A stretch of 64,000 nucleotides of DNA, from contig CACKXQ010000005.1 in NCBI GenBank assembly GCA_902604245.1, forward strand, positions 20,427 to 84,426, given 5' to 3'. The DNA is from an uncultured Pelagibacteraceae bacterium. GTDB lineage: Bacteria; Pseudomonadota; Alphaproteobacteria; Pelagibacterales; Pelagibacteraceae. Within the stretch, counting starts at the first letter, position 1, and the number at the start of each line of letters is the position of its first letter. This document shows, piece by piece, positions 35,965-44,999 of this stretch. Under the pieces are notes generated by a model that was given only the letters and a program-made list of their open reading frames with translations, had not been told where the DNA came from and made no database searches. The position numbers and the translations under genes are program-made.

Positions 35965-37728
35965 CTAATTAAATTTGTAATTCATAATGTAATTACTTCC
36001 AGTAGTTGCAGTAATATAACTACTTTCTATCCTAGGAAGTACTCTATTAAAGAAAAAGTTTGCAGTTTGGATTTTATCCTCATAAAAATCTTTATTGCTC
36101 TCATATTCTTTAAAGGAAACTTCTAGAACTTTTAACCAAGCATGCCCCGTTGCAACTAAACCAAGAACTTTTAAATAGTCATTACATGCTCCACTTGCAT
36201 CTTCTGGAGAATTTTTTATTTTTTCTTTCATCCAATCAGTAAATTTTGACAAAATATCAAGATGATAGTTAAGTTGTTTTACAAAAGGCTCAGTTTTTTT
36301 GTCAGTAATTTTAATCTCGTCCTTAACTAAATTTAGATAGTTTTCAATAATATCACCATTTTTATTGATTAATTTTCTGAAGACCAAGTCAGCAGCCTGA
36401 ACTGAATTTGTTCCCTCATAGATAGGTGTAATTCTATTGTCTCTGTAGAATTGTTCAATACCTTGATCTTTAGTAAATCCATATCCTCCATGAATTTGCA
36501 TTGCTTCACTTGTTATTTCCATTGCATTGTCCGTGAAAAGCGATTTAACAACTGGTGTCATTAATGATACAAGATCTGAAGCTTCTTGTTTTATTTTTTC
36601 ATCAGAATGATTTAAGCTAACTTCAATTTGTTGAGACAGCCAGAAACTCAAGGCTCTTTGTCCCTCTATCATAGACTTCATACTCAAAAGTGACCGTCTA
36701 ATATCAACATGATCAATAATAAAATCTGCACCATTATTTGATTTTGAATTAAATGCCTTACCTTGTTTTCTTTCTTTGGCGTAAGTAAGGGAATTTTGGT
36801 ATGCAATTTCAGAAATACCTAACCCTTGTATCCCAACAATAATTCTCTCCAAATTCATCATTGTGAACATAGAGTTAAGGCCTTTGTTTTTTGGTCCAAT
36901 CATATAACCAACAGCATCATCGAAATTTAATACACATGTTGCAGATCCCTTAATTCCCATTTTGTTTTCTATTGATCCTGTTGAAACTCCGTTTCTTGGC
37001 CCAACTGATCCATCTTTATTTAAAATGAATTTTGGAACTAAAAATAAACTGATACCTTTTGTTCCTGCTGGTGAGTCTGTTGATCGAGCTAATACTAAAT
37101 GAATAATATTTTCTGTTAAATCTTGATCGCCGGAAGTAATAAAAATTTTTTGACCGCTAATTTTGAAAGTTCCATCATTTTGATCTACTGCTTTAGTTTT
37201 TAGAAGACCTAAGTCTGTTCCGCATACTGGTTCTGTTAAACACATTGTGCCGCTCCATTTACCCTCAACCATTTTAGGTAAATAAGTATTTTTTATTTCA
37301 TCATCAGCGTGCCTTAACAAACAGTTATATGCTCCTATAGTCAATTCACTGTAAAGTTTAAAAGATAAACTTGCAGATGATAACATCTCATCAAAGAAAG
37401 TGCTTACTGTTTTAGGCATTCCTTGACCACCATATTTCGGATCACAAGATAAAGAAATCCATCCATCTTCTATAAATTTTTGATAAGCTTCCTTATATCC
37501 TGGAGGTGTTCTAACCACACCATTTTCTAAAACAGCTGGTGTTTCATCTCCACTTTTTGCAAGAGGTAGGATTAAGTTTTGAGTAATTTTTGCTGCTTCG
37601 TCTAAAATATCTTTAACCAATTCTGTATTAACTTCTTTATATTTCTCAATTTCATTATATTTTTTATTGTTCCTCAATTTATCAAAGAGAAACATCATAT
37701 CATCTACAGGTGCATTATAAGTTGTCAT
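35965..37728 (-). CDS. dmdC: 3-methylmercaptopropionyl-CoA dehydrogenase
   Basis: The 587-residue FAD protein belongs to the long acyl-CoA dehydrogenase type that includes DmdC. It has the DmdC-like start (YNAPVDDMMFLF), GTMCLTEPVCGTDLGLLKTKA, ISGQKIFITSGDQDL, MQIHGGYGFTKDQGIEQFYRDNRITPIYEGTN with the catalytic base region, and a C-terminal helical extension. It would oxidise MMPA-CoA to methylthioacryloyl-CoA. It lies 1 bp from dmdB. No methylthioacryloyl-CoA hydratase follows; leuB comes next after 26 bp. Confidence 0.9.
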   Translation of the reverse strand: MTTYNAPVDDMMFLFDKLRNNKKYNEIEKYKEVNTELVKDILDEAAKITQNLILPLAKSGDETPAVLENGVVRTPPGYKEAYQKFIEDGWISLSCDPKYGGQGMPKTVSTFFDEMLSSASLSFKLYSELTIGAYNCLLRHADDEIKNTYLPKMVEGKWSGTMCLTEPVCGTDLGLLKTKAVDQNDGTFKISGQKIFITSGDQDLTENIIHLVLARSTDSPAGTKGISLFLVPKFILNKDGSVGPRNGVSTGSIENKMGIKGSATCVLNFDDAVGYMIGPKNKGLNSMFTMMNLERIIVGIQGLGISEIAYQNSLTYAKERKQGKAFNSKSNNGADFIIDHVDIRRSLLSMKSMIEGQRALSFWLSQQIEVSLNHSDEKIKQEASDLVSLMTPVVKSLFTDNAMEITSEAMQIHGGYGFTKDQGIEQFYRDNRITPIYEGTNSVQAADLVFRKLINKNGDIIENYLNLVKDEIKITDKKTEPFVKQLNYHLDILSKFTDWMKEKIKNSPEDASGACNDYLKVLGLVATGHAWLKVLEVSFKEYESNKDFYEDKIQTANFFFNRVLPRIESSYITATTGSNYIMNYKFN

Positions 37729-37754
37729 AGATATACTTTAGAATAAATGTTTAA

Positions 37755-38861
37755 TTATTGCAATTTTGAAATTATCGCATCTCCCATTACTGATGTTGAT
37801 ACTTCTTTCATTCCCTTAGAAATAATATCTTTAGTTCTAAGACCCTCATCAAGCACACCTTGAACAGCTTTTTCTAAACTATCTGCCTCTTTATCTAGGT
37901 CTAAAGAATATCTTAAAGCCATTGCAAAACTCAGTATTGTTGCTATTGGATTAGCAATACCTTGACCTGCTATATCGGGCGCTGATCCATGAACTGGCTC
38001 ATATAAAGATCTCATATTACCATTTTTATCTTTGGCTCCAAGGGACGCAGATGGCAAAAGCCCTAGAGAACCAGTCAACATTGCAGCTTCATCTGATAAC
38101 ATGTCACCAAAAAGATTATCTGTTACGATGACATCAAATTGTTTGGGATTTCTAACTAACTGCATTGCACAATTATCTGCTAGCATATGATTTAATTCTA
38201 CGTCACTGTATTCTTTTTCATGAATTGCTTGAACTTCTTCTTTCCATAATTGACCTGCCTCCATGACATTCGACTTTTCACAAGAGGTGACTTTATTATT
38301 TCTTTTTCTAGCTAGATCGAATGCAACTCGAGCTACTCTCTCAATTTCACTAGTAGTATAGACATGAGTATTAATTCCTTTTCTTTCACCATTGTCTATT
38401 GGTTTTATCCCTCTAGGTTCACCAAAATAAATCCCGCCCGTTAATTCTCTAACAAAAAGTATATCTAAATTAGAAACAAATTCAGGCTTTAAACTTGAGG
38501 CATCAACAAGTTGTTTGAAACAAATTGCAGGTCTCAAATTTGCAAATAATTTTAATTCTTTTCTTAATTTTAATAGAGCTCTCTCTGGTCTTTTTGAAAA
38601 ATCAATATTATCCCATTTTGGTCCACCAACTGCACCTAATATTACTGCAGCGCTTTCTTGTGACTTGTAAAAAGCTTCATCAGTTATTGGAGTTCCATGT
38701 TTATCATAAGCAGCACCTCCAACCAAATCTTGGTCAATTTCAAAATCCAAGGATTTATTTGAGTTAAACCATTCAATTATTTTTTTGACTTCAGCAATTA
38801 CCTCAGGTCCTATACCATCCCCTGGTAATAATAAAATTTTTCTTTTTTTAATTTTAATCAT
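37755..38861 (-). CDS. leuB: 3-isopropylmalate dehydrogenase
   Basis: The 368-residue NAD enzyme oxidatively decarboxylates 3-isopropylmalate in leucine synthesis. It shows [70 protein letters not shown], and the metal-binding [28 protein letters not shown]. Its N-terminal '[15 protein letters not shown]' is slightly longer than usual. The gene overlaps leuD by 8 bp and is the last of leuC-leuD-leuB. Confidence 0.96.
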   Translation of the reverse strand: MIKIKKRKILLLPGDGIGPEVIAEVKKIIEWFNSNKSLDFEIDQDLVGGAAYDKHGTPITDEAFYKSQESAAVILGAVGGPKWDNIDFSKRPERALLKLRKELKLFANLRPAICFKQLVDASSLKPEFVSNLDILFVRELTGGIYFGEPRGIKPIDNGERKGINTHVYTTSEIERVARVAFDLARKRNNKVTSCEKSNVMEAGQLWKEEVQAIHEKEYSDVELNHMLADNCAMQLVRNPKQFDVIVTDNLFGDMLSDEAAMLTGSLGLLPSASLGAKDKNGNMRSLYEPVHGSAPDIAGQGIANPIATILSFAMALRYSLDLDKEADSLEKAVQGVLDEGLRTKDIISKGMKEVSTSVMGDAIISKLQ

Positions 38862-39459
38862 TAAATATCCAAGGTTTTACTTCCTTAATTTTATTTTCGT
38901 ATGAAACTATTTTTTCAGATTTTTCTAGAGATAACGCAATGTCATCTAATCCCTCAATTAGACATTTTTTCTTAAATTGATCTATTTCAAATTTAATTTC
39001 TTTATTACCAAAACTTATTGTTTGCTCAGGTAAATTTACAGAGATTTCCTCTTTTCTATTTGAGTACTCTGAAATTTCTTTGATTTGATCCTCTGAAATT
39101 GTAATTGGAAGAATCCCGTTTTTAAAACAGTTATTATAAAATATATCTGCATAACTTGAACTAATTACACAAGTTATTCCAAAATCCATTAAAGCCCAAG
39201 GAGCATGTTCTCTAGAAGAGCCACATCCAAAATTCTTTCCTGCAATTAAAATTTTAGAATTATTATATGGACTATTATTTAAAATAAAGTCATCTATCTC
39301 TTTACCACTTTGGTCATATCTCATTTCAAAAAATAAATTTTTTCCTAGTCCAGTTCTTTTTATAGTTTTTAAAAACTGTTTAGGAATTATCATGTCTGTA
39401 TCTATATTGACGATAGGTAGATAAGCTGGAATACTTTTTATTGATATAAATTTATTCAT
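38854..39459 (-). CDS. leuD: 3-isopropylmalate dehydratase small subunit
   Basis: The 201-residue subunit completes the active site of isopropylmalate isomerase. It has [38 protein letters not shown] and [19 protein letters not shown], all LeuD signatures, and a typical length. It is directly adjacent to leuC (0-bp gap) and overlaps leuB by 8 bp. Confidence 0.96.
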   Translation of the reverse strand: MNKFISIKSIPAYLPIVNIDTDMIIPKQFLKTIKRTGLGKNLFFEMRYDQSGKEIDDFILNNSPYNNSKILIAGKNFGCGSSREHAPWALMDFGITCVISSSYADIFYNNCFKNGILPITISEDQIKEISEYSNRKEEISVNLPEQTISFGNKEIKFEIDQFKKKCLIEGLDDIALSLEKSEKIVSYENKIKEVKPWIFND

Positions 39460-40863
39460 TTAATTTTGGTATTTTCTAACATCATCTAAGTTTCCAGAAA
39501 TTGCTGCTGCTGCAGCCATTGCTGGACTAACTAAATGTGTTCTACCACCTCTTCCCTGTCTACCCTCAAAATTTCTATTAGAGGTAGATGCACATCTTTC
39601 TTCAGGCTTAAGCTTGTCCGCATTCATTGCTAGACACATTGAACAGCCAGGCTCTCTCCATTCAAAGCCTGATTGTAAAAATATTTTATCTAGACCCTCT
39701 TGCTCAGCTTGTTCTTTAACTAAACCAGAACCTGGAACAATCATTGCATGTACATGTGATGCAACTTTTTTATCTTTTAATATTTTAGCTGCCTCTCTTA
39801 TATCTTCTATTCTCCCGTTAGTGCAGCTTCCTATAAAAACTTTATCAATCTTAATATCTTGAATGTTCGTATTTGGTTTTAATCCCATATAATTTAATGA
39901 CCTATTAATTGAATTTTTTCTGTCTGGATCAGTTTCGCTTTCAGGATTGGGAACTTTACCGTCTATTTCAACTACATCCTGAGGTGACGTTCCCCACGTT
40001 ACCATTGGTTTAATTTGAGATCCATCTAAAGTTAATTCTTTATCAAAATTTGCATCCTTATCAGATTTTAATGTATGCCAATATTCTAAAGCTTTATCCC
40101 AGTTTTCTCCTTTTGGTGACATTGGTTTACCTTTTAAATATTGGAAAATCTTTTCATCTGGTTGAATTAGTCCTGCTCTTGCCCCACCTTCAATCGTCAT
40201 GTTGCAAATCGTCATTCTTTGTTCAACACTTAAATTAGATATAAGGTTACCAGCATACTCAATCACATAACCAGTACCACCAGCTGTTCCTATTTTTCCA
40301 ATTATCTGTAAGATGACATCTTTTGATGTTACACCAATAGGTAATGAACCATTTACGCTAATTCTAAAGTTTTTAGATTTTTTTTGAACTAAAGTTTGTG
40401 TTGCTAAAACGTGTTCTACTTCAGAAGTTCCAATACCAAAAGCTAAAGCTCCAAATGCTCCATGAGTTGCGGTATGACTATCACCACAAACAATAATATT
40501 TCCAGGCTGTGTAAAACCTTGTTCAGGTCCTATGATATGGACAATACCTTGTCTTTTATCATCCATACCAAATATCTCGACACCAAATTCCTTACAGTTT
40601 TTGTTCAAAGTTTCAACTTGAATTCTCGAATCTTCATCTGCAATACCTTTTGACCTATCAGTTGTTGGAACATTATGATCTGCAACTGCAAGAGTTAATT
40701 TAGGATGTCTTACTTTTCTATTTGAATTTCTTAAGCCTTCAAATGCTTGAGGGCTTGTAACTTCATGAATTAAATGTCTATCTACAAACAAAAGTGATGT
40801 ACCATCTGGTTGCTCATCAACAAGATGTTCTTTCCAAATTTTATCGTAAGTTGTAAAAGGCAT
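39460..40863 (-). CDS. leuC: 3-isopropylmalate dehydratase large subunit
   Basis: The 467-residue aconitase-family subunit holds a [4Fe-4S] cluster through cysteines in [13 protein letters not shown] and [13 protein letters not shown]. It starts [42 protein letters not shown] (within residues 3-44) and has [32 protein letters not shown]. It isomerises 2- to 3-isopropylmalate. The gene begins 11 bp after rplS stops; no terminator is visible between them. Confidence 0.97.
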   Translation of the reverse strand: MPFTTYDKIWKEHLVDEQPDGTSLLFVDRHLIHEVTSPQAFEGLRNSNRKVRHPKLTLAVADHNVPTTDRSKGIADEDSRIQVETLNKNCKEFGVEIFGMDDKRQGIVHIIGPEQGFTQPGNIIVCGDSHTATHGAFGALAFGIGTSEVEHVLATQTLVQKKSKNFRISVNGSLPIGVTSKDVILQIIGKIGTAGGTGYVIEYAGNLISNLSVEQRMTICNMTIEGGARAGLIQPDEKIFQYLKGKPMSPKGENWDKALEYWHTLKSDKDANFDKELTLDGSQIKPMVTWGTSPQDVVEIDGKVPNPESETDPDRKNSINRSLNYMGLKPNTNIQDIKIDKVFIGSCTNGRIEDIREAAKILKDKKVASHVHAMIVPGSGLVKEQAEQEGLDKIFLQSGFEWREPGCSMCLAMNADKLKPEERCASTSNRNFEGRQGRGGRTHLVSPAMAAAAAISGNLDDVRKYQN

Positions 40864-40874
40864 TAAGAAAAAAA

Positions 40875-41498
40875 TTATTTTTTCTGTTCTTGATTTTCTT
40901 TCGTTTCTTCTGTTTTTACAGGCTCTGCTTTAACTTCCTCTTTAGGAGCTTCTGCTTTAACTTCCTCTTTAGGAGCTTCTGCTTTAACTTCTTCTTTAGG
41001 AGCTTCTGCTTTAACTTCTTCTTTCGGAGCTTCTGCTTTAACTTCTTCTTTCGGAGCTTCTGTTTGAGGATCAGTTGATGGCATTACGTTTTCCTCAGTA
41101 ACCTCATTAATCTTAGTTTCTAAATCAATACCAATCGTCTTCTTAATTTTTTCTGCTATTCTAGCAGATTTACCAGTTCTATCTCTTAGATAGTATAATT
41201 TTGCTCTTCTTACTTTTCCTGATCTTACAACTTTTATTGTATCTACAATGGGGCTATATAATGCAAAAGTTCTTTCTACTCCCTCGCCAAAAGAAATTTT
41301 TCTAACAGTAAAAGATGAATTGATGTCTTTACTCTTTTTTGCAATACATACACCTTCAAAATATTGAATTCTGTCTCTTTTCCCTTCTGTTATCCTAACC
41401 CCAACTTTAACGATGTCTCCAGGGAAAAAATCAGGATGTTTTCTCTCAGAAACAATCTTGTTTAAATTTGATCTGTTTATTTCTTCAATATTTTTCAT
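40875..41498 (-). CDS. rplS: 50S ribosomal protein bL19 with a repetitive charged tail
   Basis: The first 120 residues are ordinary bL19: [74 protein letters not shown] (residues 71-115). The protein then runs on to 207 residues, against about 115-130 normally. The tail has five copies of a 9-residue unit, AEAPKEEVK, encoded by perfect-to-near-perfect 27-bp repeats. It ends in a Lys/Glu/Gln-rich stretch. The tail is likely disordered. It follows trmD after 1 bp in the rpsP-trmD-rplS operon. Confidence 0.95.
   Translation of the reverse strand: MKNIEEINRSNLNKIVSERKHPDFFPGDIVKVGVRITEGKRDRIQYFEGVCIAKKSKDINSSFTVRKISFGEGVERTFALYSPIVDTIKVVRSGKVRRAKLYYLRDRTGKSARIAEKIKKTIGIDLETKINEVTEENVMPSTDPQTEAPKEEVKAEAPKEEVKAEAPKEEVKAEAPKEEVKAEAPKEEVKAEPVKTEETKENQEQKK
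40924..41058 (-). repeat. Five tandem 27-bp repeats in rplS
   Basis: Units begin at 40924, 40951, 40978, 41005 and 41032 (plus-strand coordinates), each 27 bp and in frame, encoding AEAPKEEVK. Copies 1 and 2 are identical, as are 4 and 5; differences are synonymous (cctc/cttc, ttag/ttcg). The pattern suggests recent slippage duplication under selection to keep the protein sequence. Confidence 0.95.
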
Positions 41499-41499
41499 T

Positions 41500-42183
41500 T
41501 TAATTTTTCTTATATTTTTGCCACAAATCTGGTCTTCGGTCGCGTGTTATAGCCTCAGATTGGGATAAACGCCAGTCTTTAATTTTGGCGTGATCACCTG
41601 AAATTAGCACATTTGGGACCTTTTTTTCCTCCCAAACTTGAGGTTTTGTGAATTGTGGATATTCAAGAAGGCCATTTTCAAAACTCTCATCTCTTGTGGA
41701 ATTAATATTACCTAGAATTCCTGGAATAAATCTTAGAATAGAGTCTGTTACAACAAAGGCTGCAACTTCACCCCCTGACAATATAAAGTCACCAATGCTA
41801 ATCTCTTCAATACCTCTACTTTCTAGTATTCTCTCATCTACTCCTTCGAAATGACCACAAATTAAATTGATTGTTTTTTCATTTGAAAACTCTCTTGCAA
41901 GTTTAGAATTAAAAATTTTTCCTCTTGGACTTAAATAAAGGGTTTTTTCTTTAGCCTTGATATTTGCATCTAATGAATTTGCCAAAACATCTGCTTTCAT
42001 AATCATTCCATTCCCGCCACCATAAGGAGTGTCGTCAACAGTTTTATGTTTGTCAAAAGCATAATCTCTTATGTTTACTGTTTCTAAATCCCATTCTTTT
42101 CCTTTCGACTTTCCAAAAAGGCCTTTGCTCAAATAACCTGGGAAGTATTCAGGATACAACGTAAATACTCTAGACAAAAACAT
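41500..42183 (-). CDS. trmD: tRNA (guanine-37-N1)-methyltransferase
   Basis: TrmD methylates G37 next to the anticodon to prevent frameshifting. From ATG 42183 it has 227 residues and begins [17 protein letters not shown], then [18 protein letters not shown] near residue 53, the trefoil-knot SAM site [14 protein letters not shown], and [19 protein letters not shown]. The open frame continues upstream through the rpsP repeats for 75 codons as low-complexity Lys/Gln-rich sequence. That part is the shifted reading of the repeat and is not family sequence, so the start was set 5 bases after the rpsP stop. No rimM gene lies between rpsP and trmD. Confidence 0.93.
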   Translation of the reverse strand: MFLSRVFTLYPEYFPGYLSKGLFGKSKGKEWDLETVNIRDYAFDKHKTVDDTPYGGGNGMIMKADVLANSLDANIKAKEKTLYLSPRGKIFNSKLAREFSNEKTINLICGHFEGVDERILESRGIEEISIGDFILSGGEVAAFVVTDSILRFIPGILGNINSTRDESFENGLLEYPQFTKPQVWEEKKVPNVLISGDHAKIKDWRLSQSEAITRDRRPDLWQKYKKN

Positions 42184-42187
42184 TACT

Positions 42188-42643
42188 CTATTTAGCTTCT
42201 TCCTTTGGAGCTTCTGTTTTAGCTTCTTCCTTTGGAGCTTCTGTTTTAGCTTCTTCTTTTGGAGCCTCTGTCTTAGTCTCTTCTTTTGGTGCTTCTGTTT
42301 TAGGAGCATCTGCTTTAGCTTCGGCACCCTCTTCAGTTTTCTTTCTATCTTTTTTTGGAATTGCTTTTTGAGGATTATTACCTTTTGCTGGCATAGGCAT
42401 AATCTCATTTTCCCCTAATAATCTTGCAACTCTGGTTGTCGGTTGTGCCCCTTGTCCCAGCCAATACTTAACTCTCTCAACATCTAATCCCATTCTTTCT
42501 TTTTTTTCTCTTGGAATTAAAGGATTAAAAAAACCTAATTTTTCTATAAACCTTCCATCTCTTGGAAATCTACTATCAGCAACCACTATCTTATAAACTG
42601 GTCTCTTCTTAGTTCCTCCCATTGATAAACGCATTTTTAACAT
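42188..42643 (-). CDS. rpsP: 30S ribosomal protein bS16 with a repetitive charged tail
   Basis: Residues 1-80 are standard bS16: [60 protein letters not shown]. The full length of 151 residues is well beyond the usual 80-100. A linker is followed by four copies of [13 protein letters not shown] units (last part [17 protein letters not shown]), coded by 27-bp repeats like those in rplS. The tail runs to the very stop codon. The gene follows ffh by 12 bp and precedes trmD by 4 bp. Confidence 0.95.
   Translation of the reverse strand: MLKMRLSMGGTKKRPVYKIVVADSRFPRDGRFIEKLGFFNPLIPREKKERMGLDVERVKYWLGQGAQPTTRVARLLGENEIMPMPAKGNNPQKAIPKKDRKKTEEGAEAKADAPKTEAPKEETKTEAPKEEAKTEAPKEEAKTEAPKEEAK
42192..42299 (-). 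repeat. Four tandem 27-bp repeats in rpsP
   Basis: Units begin at 42192, 42219, 42246 and 42273. The first two are identical; the two nearer the gene body differ at several bases. They encode the 9-residue TEAPKEEAK motif. The unit length and sequence are close to the rplS repeat 1.2 kb away, though the codon spelling differs (tttgg versus ttagg). Confidence 0.9.
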
Positions 42644-42655
42644 TTGTTCTCCTAT

Positions 42656-44014
42656 TTATTTTAATTGATTAAAAAGTTCTGGTGGTATGCCTTTATCCAT
42701 CATCCCTTTTGTATTTCCTTTAGACATTTTTTTCATCATTTCTGACATCATCTTAAATTGCTTAAGCAATTTATTGATAGTGGCTACGTCTGTTCCTGAG
42801 CCATTAGCAATTCTTTTTTTTCTAGAACCATCTATAATCTTAGGGTTTTCACGCTCTTTTTTAGTCATTGATAATATTACTGCTTCGTTTTGAGTAATTA
42901 TTTTTTCATCCACTCCTGCTTGTTCCATTTGAGATTTAACTTTTGAAACTCCAGGCAAAAAAGACATTATACCTTCAATACCACCCATCTTTTTCATTTG
43001 TCTTAGCTGAGTAAGATAATCCTCTAACGAGAACTGACCTTTTTTTAATTTTTCCTCTGTTTTTTTTAATTTTTCTTCATCTAGATCTTCTGCAGCCTTT
43101 TCAACAAGGGAAACAATATCCCCCATACCTAAAATTCTATTGGCGATTCTGTCTGGATGAAAAACTTCAAAATTTTCTATCTTTTCACCAACACCTAAAA
43201 ATTTTATTGGAACACCCGCAACATATTTCATACTTAAAGCCGCTCCACCTCTTCCATCACCATCTGATCTTGTAAGAATAATACCTGTCAGATTTACTGT
43301 ACTTTTAAATTCTTTAGCTACATTAGCTGCTACTTGACCAGTTAAAGAATCTGCAACAAGAATTGTTTCTGAAGGGTTTATAATGCTTTCAATTTGTTTA
43401 ATTTCACTCATCATTTGTAAATCAATCTGAGTTCTTCCGGCTGTATCAAATAAAATTACATCTGCTCCATTAAGATTGGCAGCACTAATCGCTCTTCTGC
43501 AAATATCCGCAGGAAGTTGATCTTTGATGACTGGAAGAGTAATTATATTATTTTGCTCACCCAGAAGTCTTAGTTGCTCTTGTGCAGCAGGTCTGTAAAC
43601 GTCAAGACTAGCCATCATAACTTTTTTCTTTTTGTTAGCCTCTAAAAATCTTGCTAACTTAGCTGTAGTAGTAGTTTTTCCAGAACCTTGAAGCCCCACA
43701 AGCATCATAGGGACTGGAGGAACTGCATTTAATTCAATATCAGAATTTTTATCCCCTAAGAAAGAAATTAACTCATCGTTAACAACTTTAACTACCATCT
43801 GTCCGGGTGAAGTAGATCTGACGATCTCTTGACCAAGAGCTTTGGGTTTCACTCTATTTATAAATTCTTTTACAACTTCTAAAGATACATCCGCTTCTAA
43901 AAGAGCAAGCCTAATCTCTCTTAAACCCTCATCTACTTGCTTTTCATCAAGTGAAGGCGCCTTTTTTAAAGAAGAAAATATTTCTTCAAATTTATTTGTT
44001 AAATTTTCAAACAT
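42656..44014 (-). CDS. ffh: Signal recognition particle protein Ffh (SRP54)
   Basis: Ffh binds signal sequences and SRP RNA and delivers ribosomes to FtsY. The protein (452 residues from ATG 44014) has the N domain, the G domain with GLQGSGKTTTTAKLA, DVYRPAAQEQL, DTAGRTQID, TRSDGDGRGG, and a methionine-rich M domain with MKKMGGIEGIMSFLPG and RKKRIANGSGT. A GTG-started extension to 44038 exists, but MFENLTNKFEEIF is the family start. rpsP follows by 12 bp. Upstream is the folded segment 44032-44120 described separately. FtsY is encoded nearby on the other strand. Confidence 0.96.
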   Translation of the reverse strand: MFENLTNKFEEIFSSLKKAPSLDEKQVDEGLREIRLALLEADVSLEVVKEFINRVKPKALGQEIVRSTSPGQMVVKVVNDELISFLGDKNSDIELNAVPPVPMMLVGLQGSGKTTTTAKLARFLEANKKKKVMMASLDVYRPAAQEQLRLLGEQNNIITLPVIKDQLPADICRRAISAANLNGADVILFDTAGRTQIDLQMMSEIKQIESIINPSETILVADSLTGQVAANVAKEFKSTVNLTGIILTRSDGDGRGGAALSMKYVAGVPIKFLGVGEKIENFEVFHPDRIANRILGMGDIVSLVEKAAEDLDEEKLKKTEEKLKKGQFSLEDYLTQLRQMKKMGGIEGIMSFLPGVSKVKSQMEQAGVDEKIITQNEAVILSMTKKERENPKIIDGSRKKRIANGSGTDVATINKLLKQFKMMSEMMKKMSKGNTKGMMDKGIPPELFNQLK

Positions 44015-44031
44015 AATCACATCCAGCAAGT

Positions 44032-44120
44032 ATCGCACCAGTGGGCGAACTCTCGCTGACTGGTGTCGATCTCTTTGTTACCAAAGACACCGCAAATTGC
44101 TGTATTTTGCGGAAACGGCG
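44032..44120 (-). ncRNA. Unassigned structured RNA, probable ffh leader
   Basis: Three hairpins are packed into 81 bp of GC-rich DNA in an otherwise AT-rich window. Hairpin C pairs CCGCAAA (44090-44096) with TTTGCGG (44106-44112). Hairpin B is CTTTG/CAAAG (44073-44086). Hairpin A pairs ATCG-CACCAGT (44032-44042) with ACTGGTG-CGAT (44059-44070, one bulge) and is capped by GCGA/TCGC. An alternative helix, GGTGTC (44062-44067) with GACACC (44086-44091), excludes the main helix A. Read on the minus strand it would be a roughly 105-nt leader ending 17 nt before the ffh ATG. I recognise no known family, and the strand is inferred. Confidence 0.55.
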
Positions 44121-44121
44121 A

Positions 44122-44150
44122 TAAACTATAATAGAGGTTCAAAATGTCAA
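44122..44150 (-). promoter_or_regulatory. Candidate ffh promoter
   Basis: TTGACA is present on the minus strand (44150-44145). TATAGT (44130-44125) follows after 14 bp, or TATTAT (44133-44128) after 11 bp; both spacings are short. Transcription would begin just ahead of hairpin C of the folded leader. The -35 match is perfect; the -10 assignment is uncertain. Confidence 0.35.
44127..44132 (+). promoter_or_regulatory. Candidate -10 box for dapF
   Basis: A perfect TATAAT stands 42 bp before the dapF ATG. No clear -35 lies at the right distance (TTTTGC at 44105-44110 is poor). It overlaps the proposed ffh promoter, so the two divergent transcripts may compete. No good Shine-Dalgarno precedes the dapF ATG. 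Confidence 0.35.
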
Positions 44151-44174
44151 TAAATAAGTTAAATACTGAAGTAT

Positions 44175-44999
44175 ATGGAATTTAAAGCTTTTAAAATGGA
44201 TGGTCTTGGAAATGATTTTGTAATTATTGATAATAGGTCAAATAATATCGAATTAAACAAGGATCAAATAATTAAAATTTGTGATCGAAACTTTATTGGT
44301 TGTGACCAACTAGTCTATATTAACAACAGTGATAATGCCGATGCTGATCTAGAATTTTATAACTCTGATGGTTCGGGATCTGACGCATGTGGAAACGGTA
44401 CAAGATGTGTGGCCTTCTTATTATCAAAAGAAAAAAATACAAAAAATATAAGCATTCAAGTAGCATCAAAACAGTTGGATTCAAAATTACTTGATGATGG
44501 TCAAGTTGAAACAATAATTGGTGTACCAAAAACTAATTGGAAAGAAATTCCTTTATCTAAAAAACTAGACACTAAAAATTTAGGAATAATTATAAAAGAT
44601 AACAATAAACAAGAAGTGAGTGGCGGTATAGCTATTAACGTAGGTAATCCTCATACTATTTTTTTTGTTAATGATGTAGAAAATTTCAATTTAGAAAAAA
44701 TTGGACCTGAGATCGAAAATCATGAATTTTTTCCAGAAAAATGCAATTTCACTCTTGCTCAAAAATTAAATAAAAATCATTATAAAATTAAAGTTTGGGA
44801 AAGAGGCGCAGGTTTAACAAAAGCATGTGGAACTGCTGCGTGTGCAACAGCAGTGGCTGCAAATTTAGAAAAGTTAGAAAATTCTAGAACTGAAATTGAA
44901 TTTACTTTAGGAAAATTAATAATTTCTATTGATGAAAGTCAACAAATTCATATGAAAGGACCTGTATCTAGTATCAAAGAAATAGATATAAATATCTAA
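44175..44999 (+). CDS. dapF: Diaminopimelate epimerase
   Basis: DapF converts LL- to meso-diaminopimelate for lysine and peptidoglycan. The 274-residue protein has FKMDGLGNDFVIID at the start, the first catalytic cysteine in GSDACGNGTRC near residue 72, NVGNPHTIFFV, and the second catalytic cysteine in ERGAGLTKACGTAACA near residue 218. Both cysteines of the two-base mechanism are present. It ends 1 bp overlapping ftsY, so they are co-transcribed. It is divergent from ffh. Confidence 0.96.
   Translation: MEFKAFKMDGLGNDFVIIDNRSNNIELNKDQIIKICDRNFIGCDQLVYINNSDNADADLEFYNSDGSGSDACGNGTRCVAFLLSKEKNTKNISIQVASKQLDSKLLDDGQVETIIGVPKTNWKEIPLSKKLDTKNLGIIIKDNNKQEVSGGIAINVGNPHTIFFVNDVENFNLEKIGPEIENHEFFPEKCNFTLAQKLNKNHYKIKVWERGAGLTKACGTAACATAVAANLEKLENSRTEIEFTLGKLIISIDESQQIHMKGPVSSIKEIDINI

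Noticed and set aside
40890..41078. Plus-strand reading frame of Phe/Cys repeats
   Set aside because: This is the antisense of the bL19 tail repeats; it has no ribosome site and no independent support.
40924..42299. CRISPR-like arrays
   Set aside because: The 27-bp repeats have no spacers between them, are in frame inside rplS and rpsP, and no cas genes are present.
41500..42408. A 302-residue TrmD with a lysine/glutamine-rich N-terminal domain
   Set aside because: The extra 75 codons are the rpsP repeat read in another frame. TrmD family sequence starts exactly at the ATG at 42183.
44015..44150. 4.5S SRP RNA gene next to ffh
   Set aside because: The position is attractive, but neither strand has the diagnostic S-domain tetraloop with its flanking asymmetric loops (GGAA at 44111-44114 is not in a stem), and there is no terminator. 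It was kept only as an unassigned structured leader.
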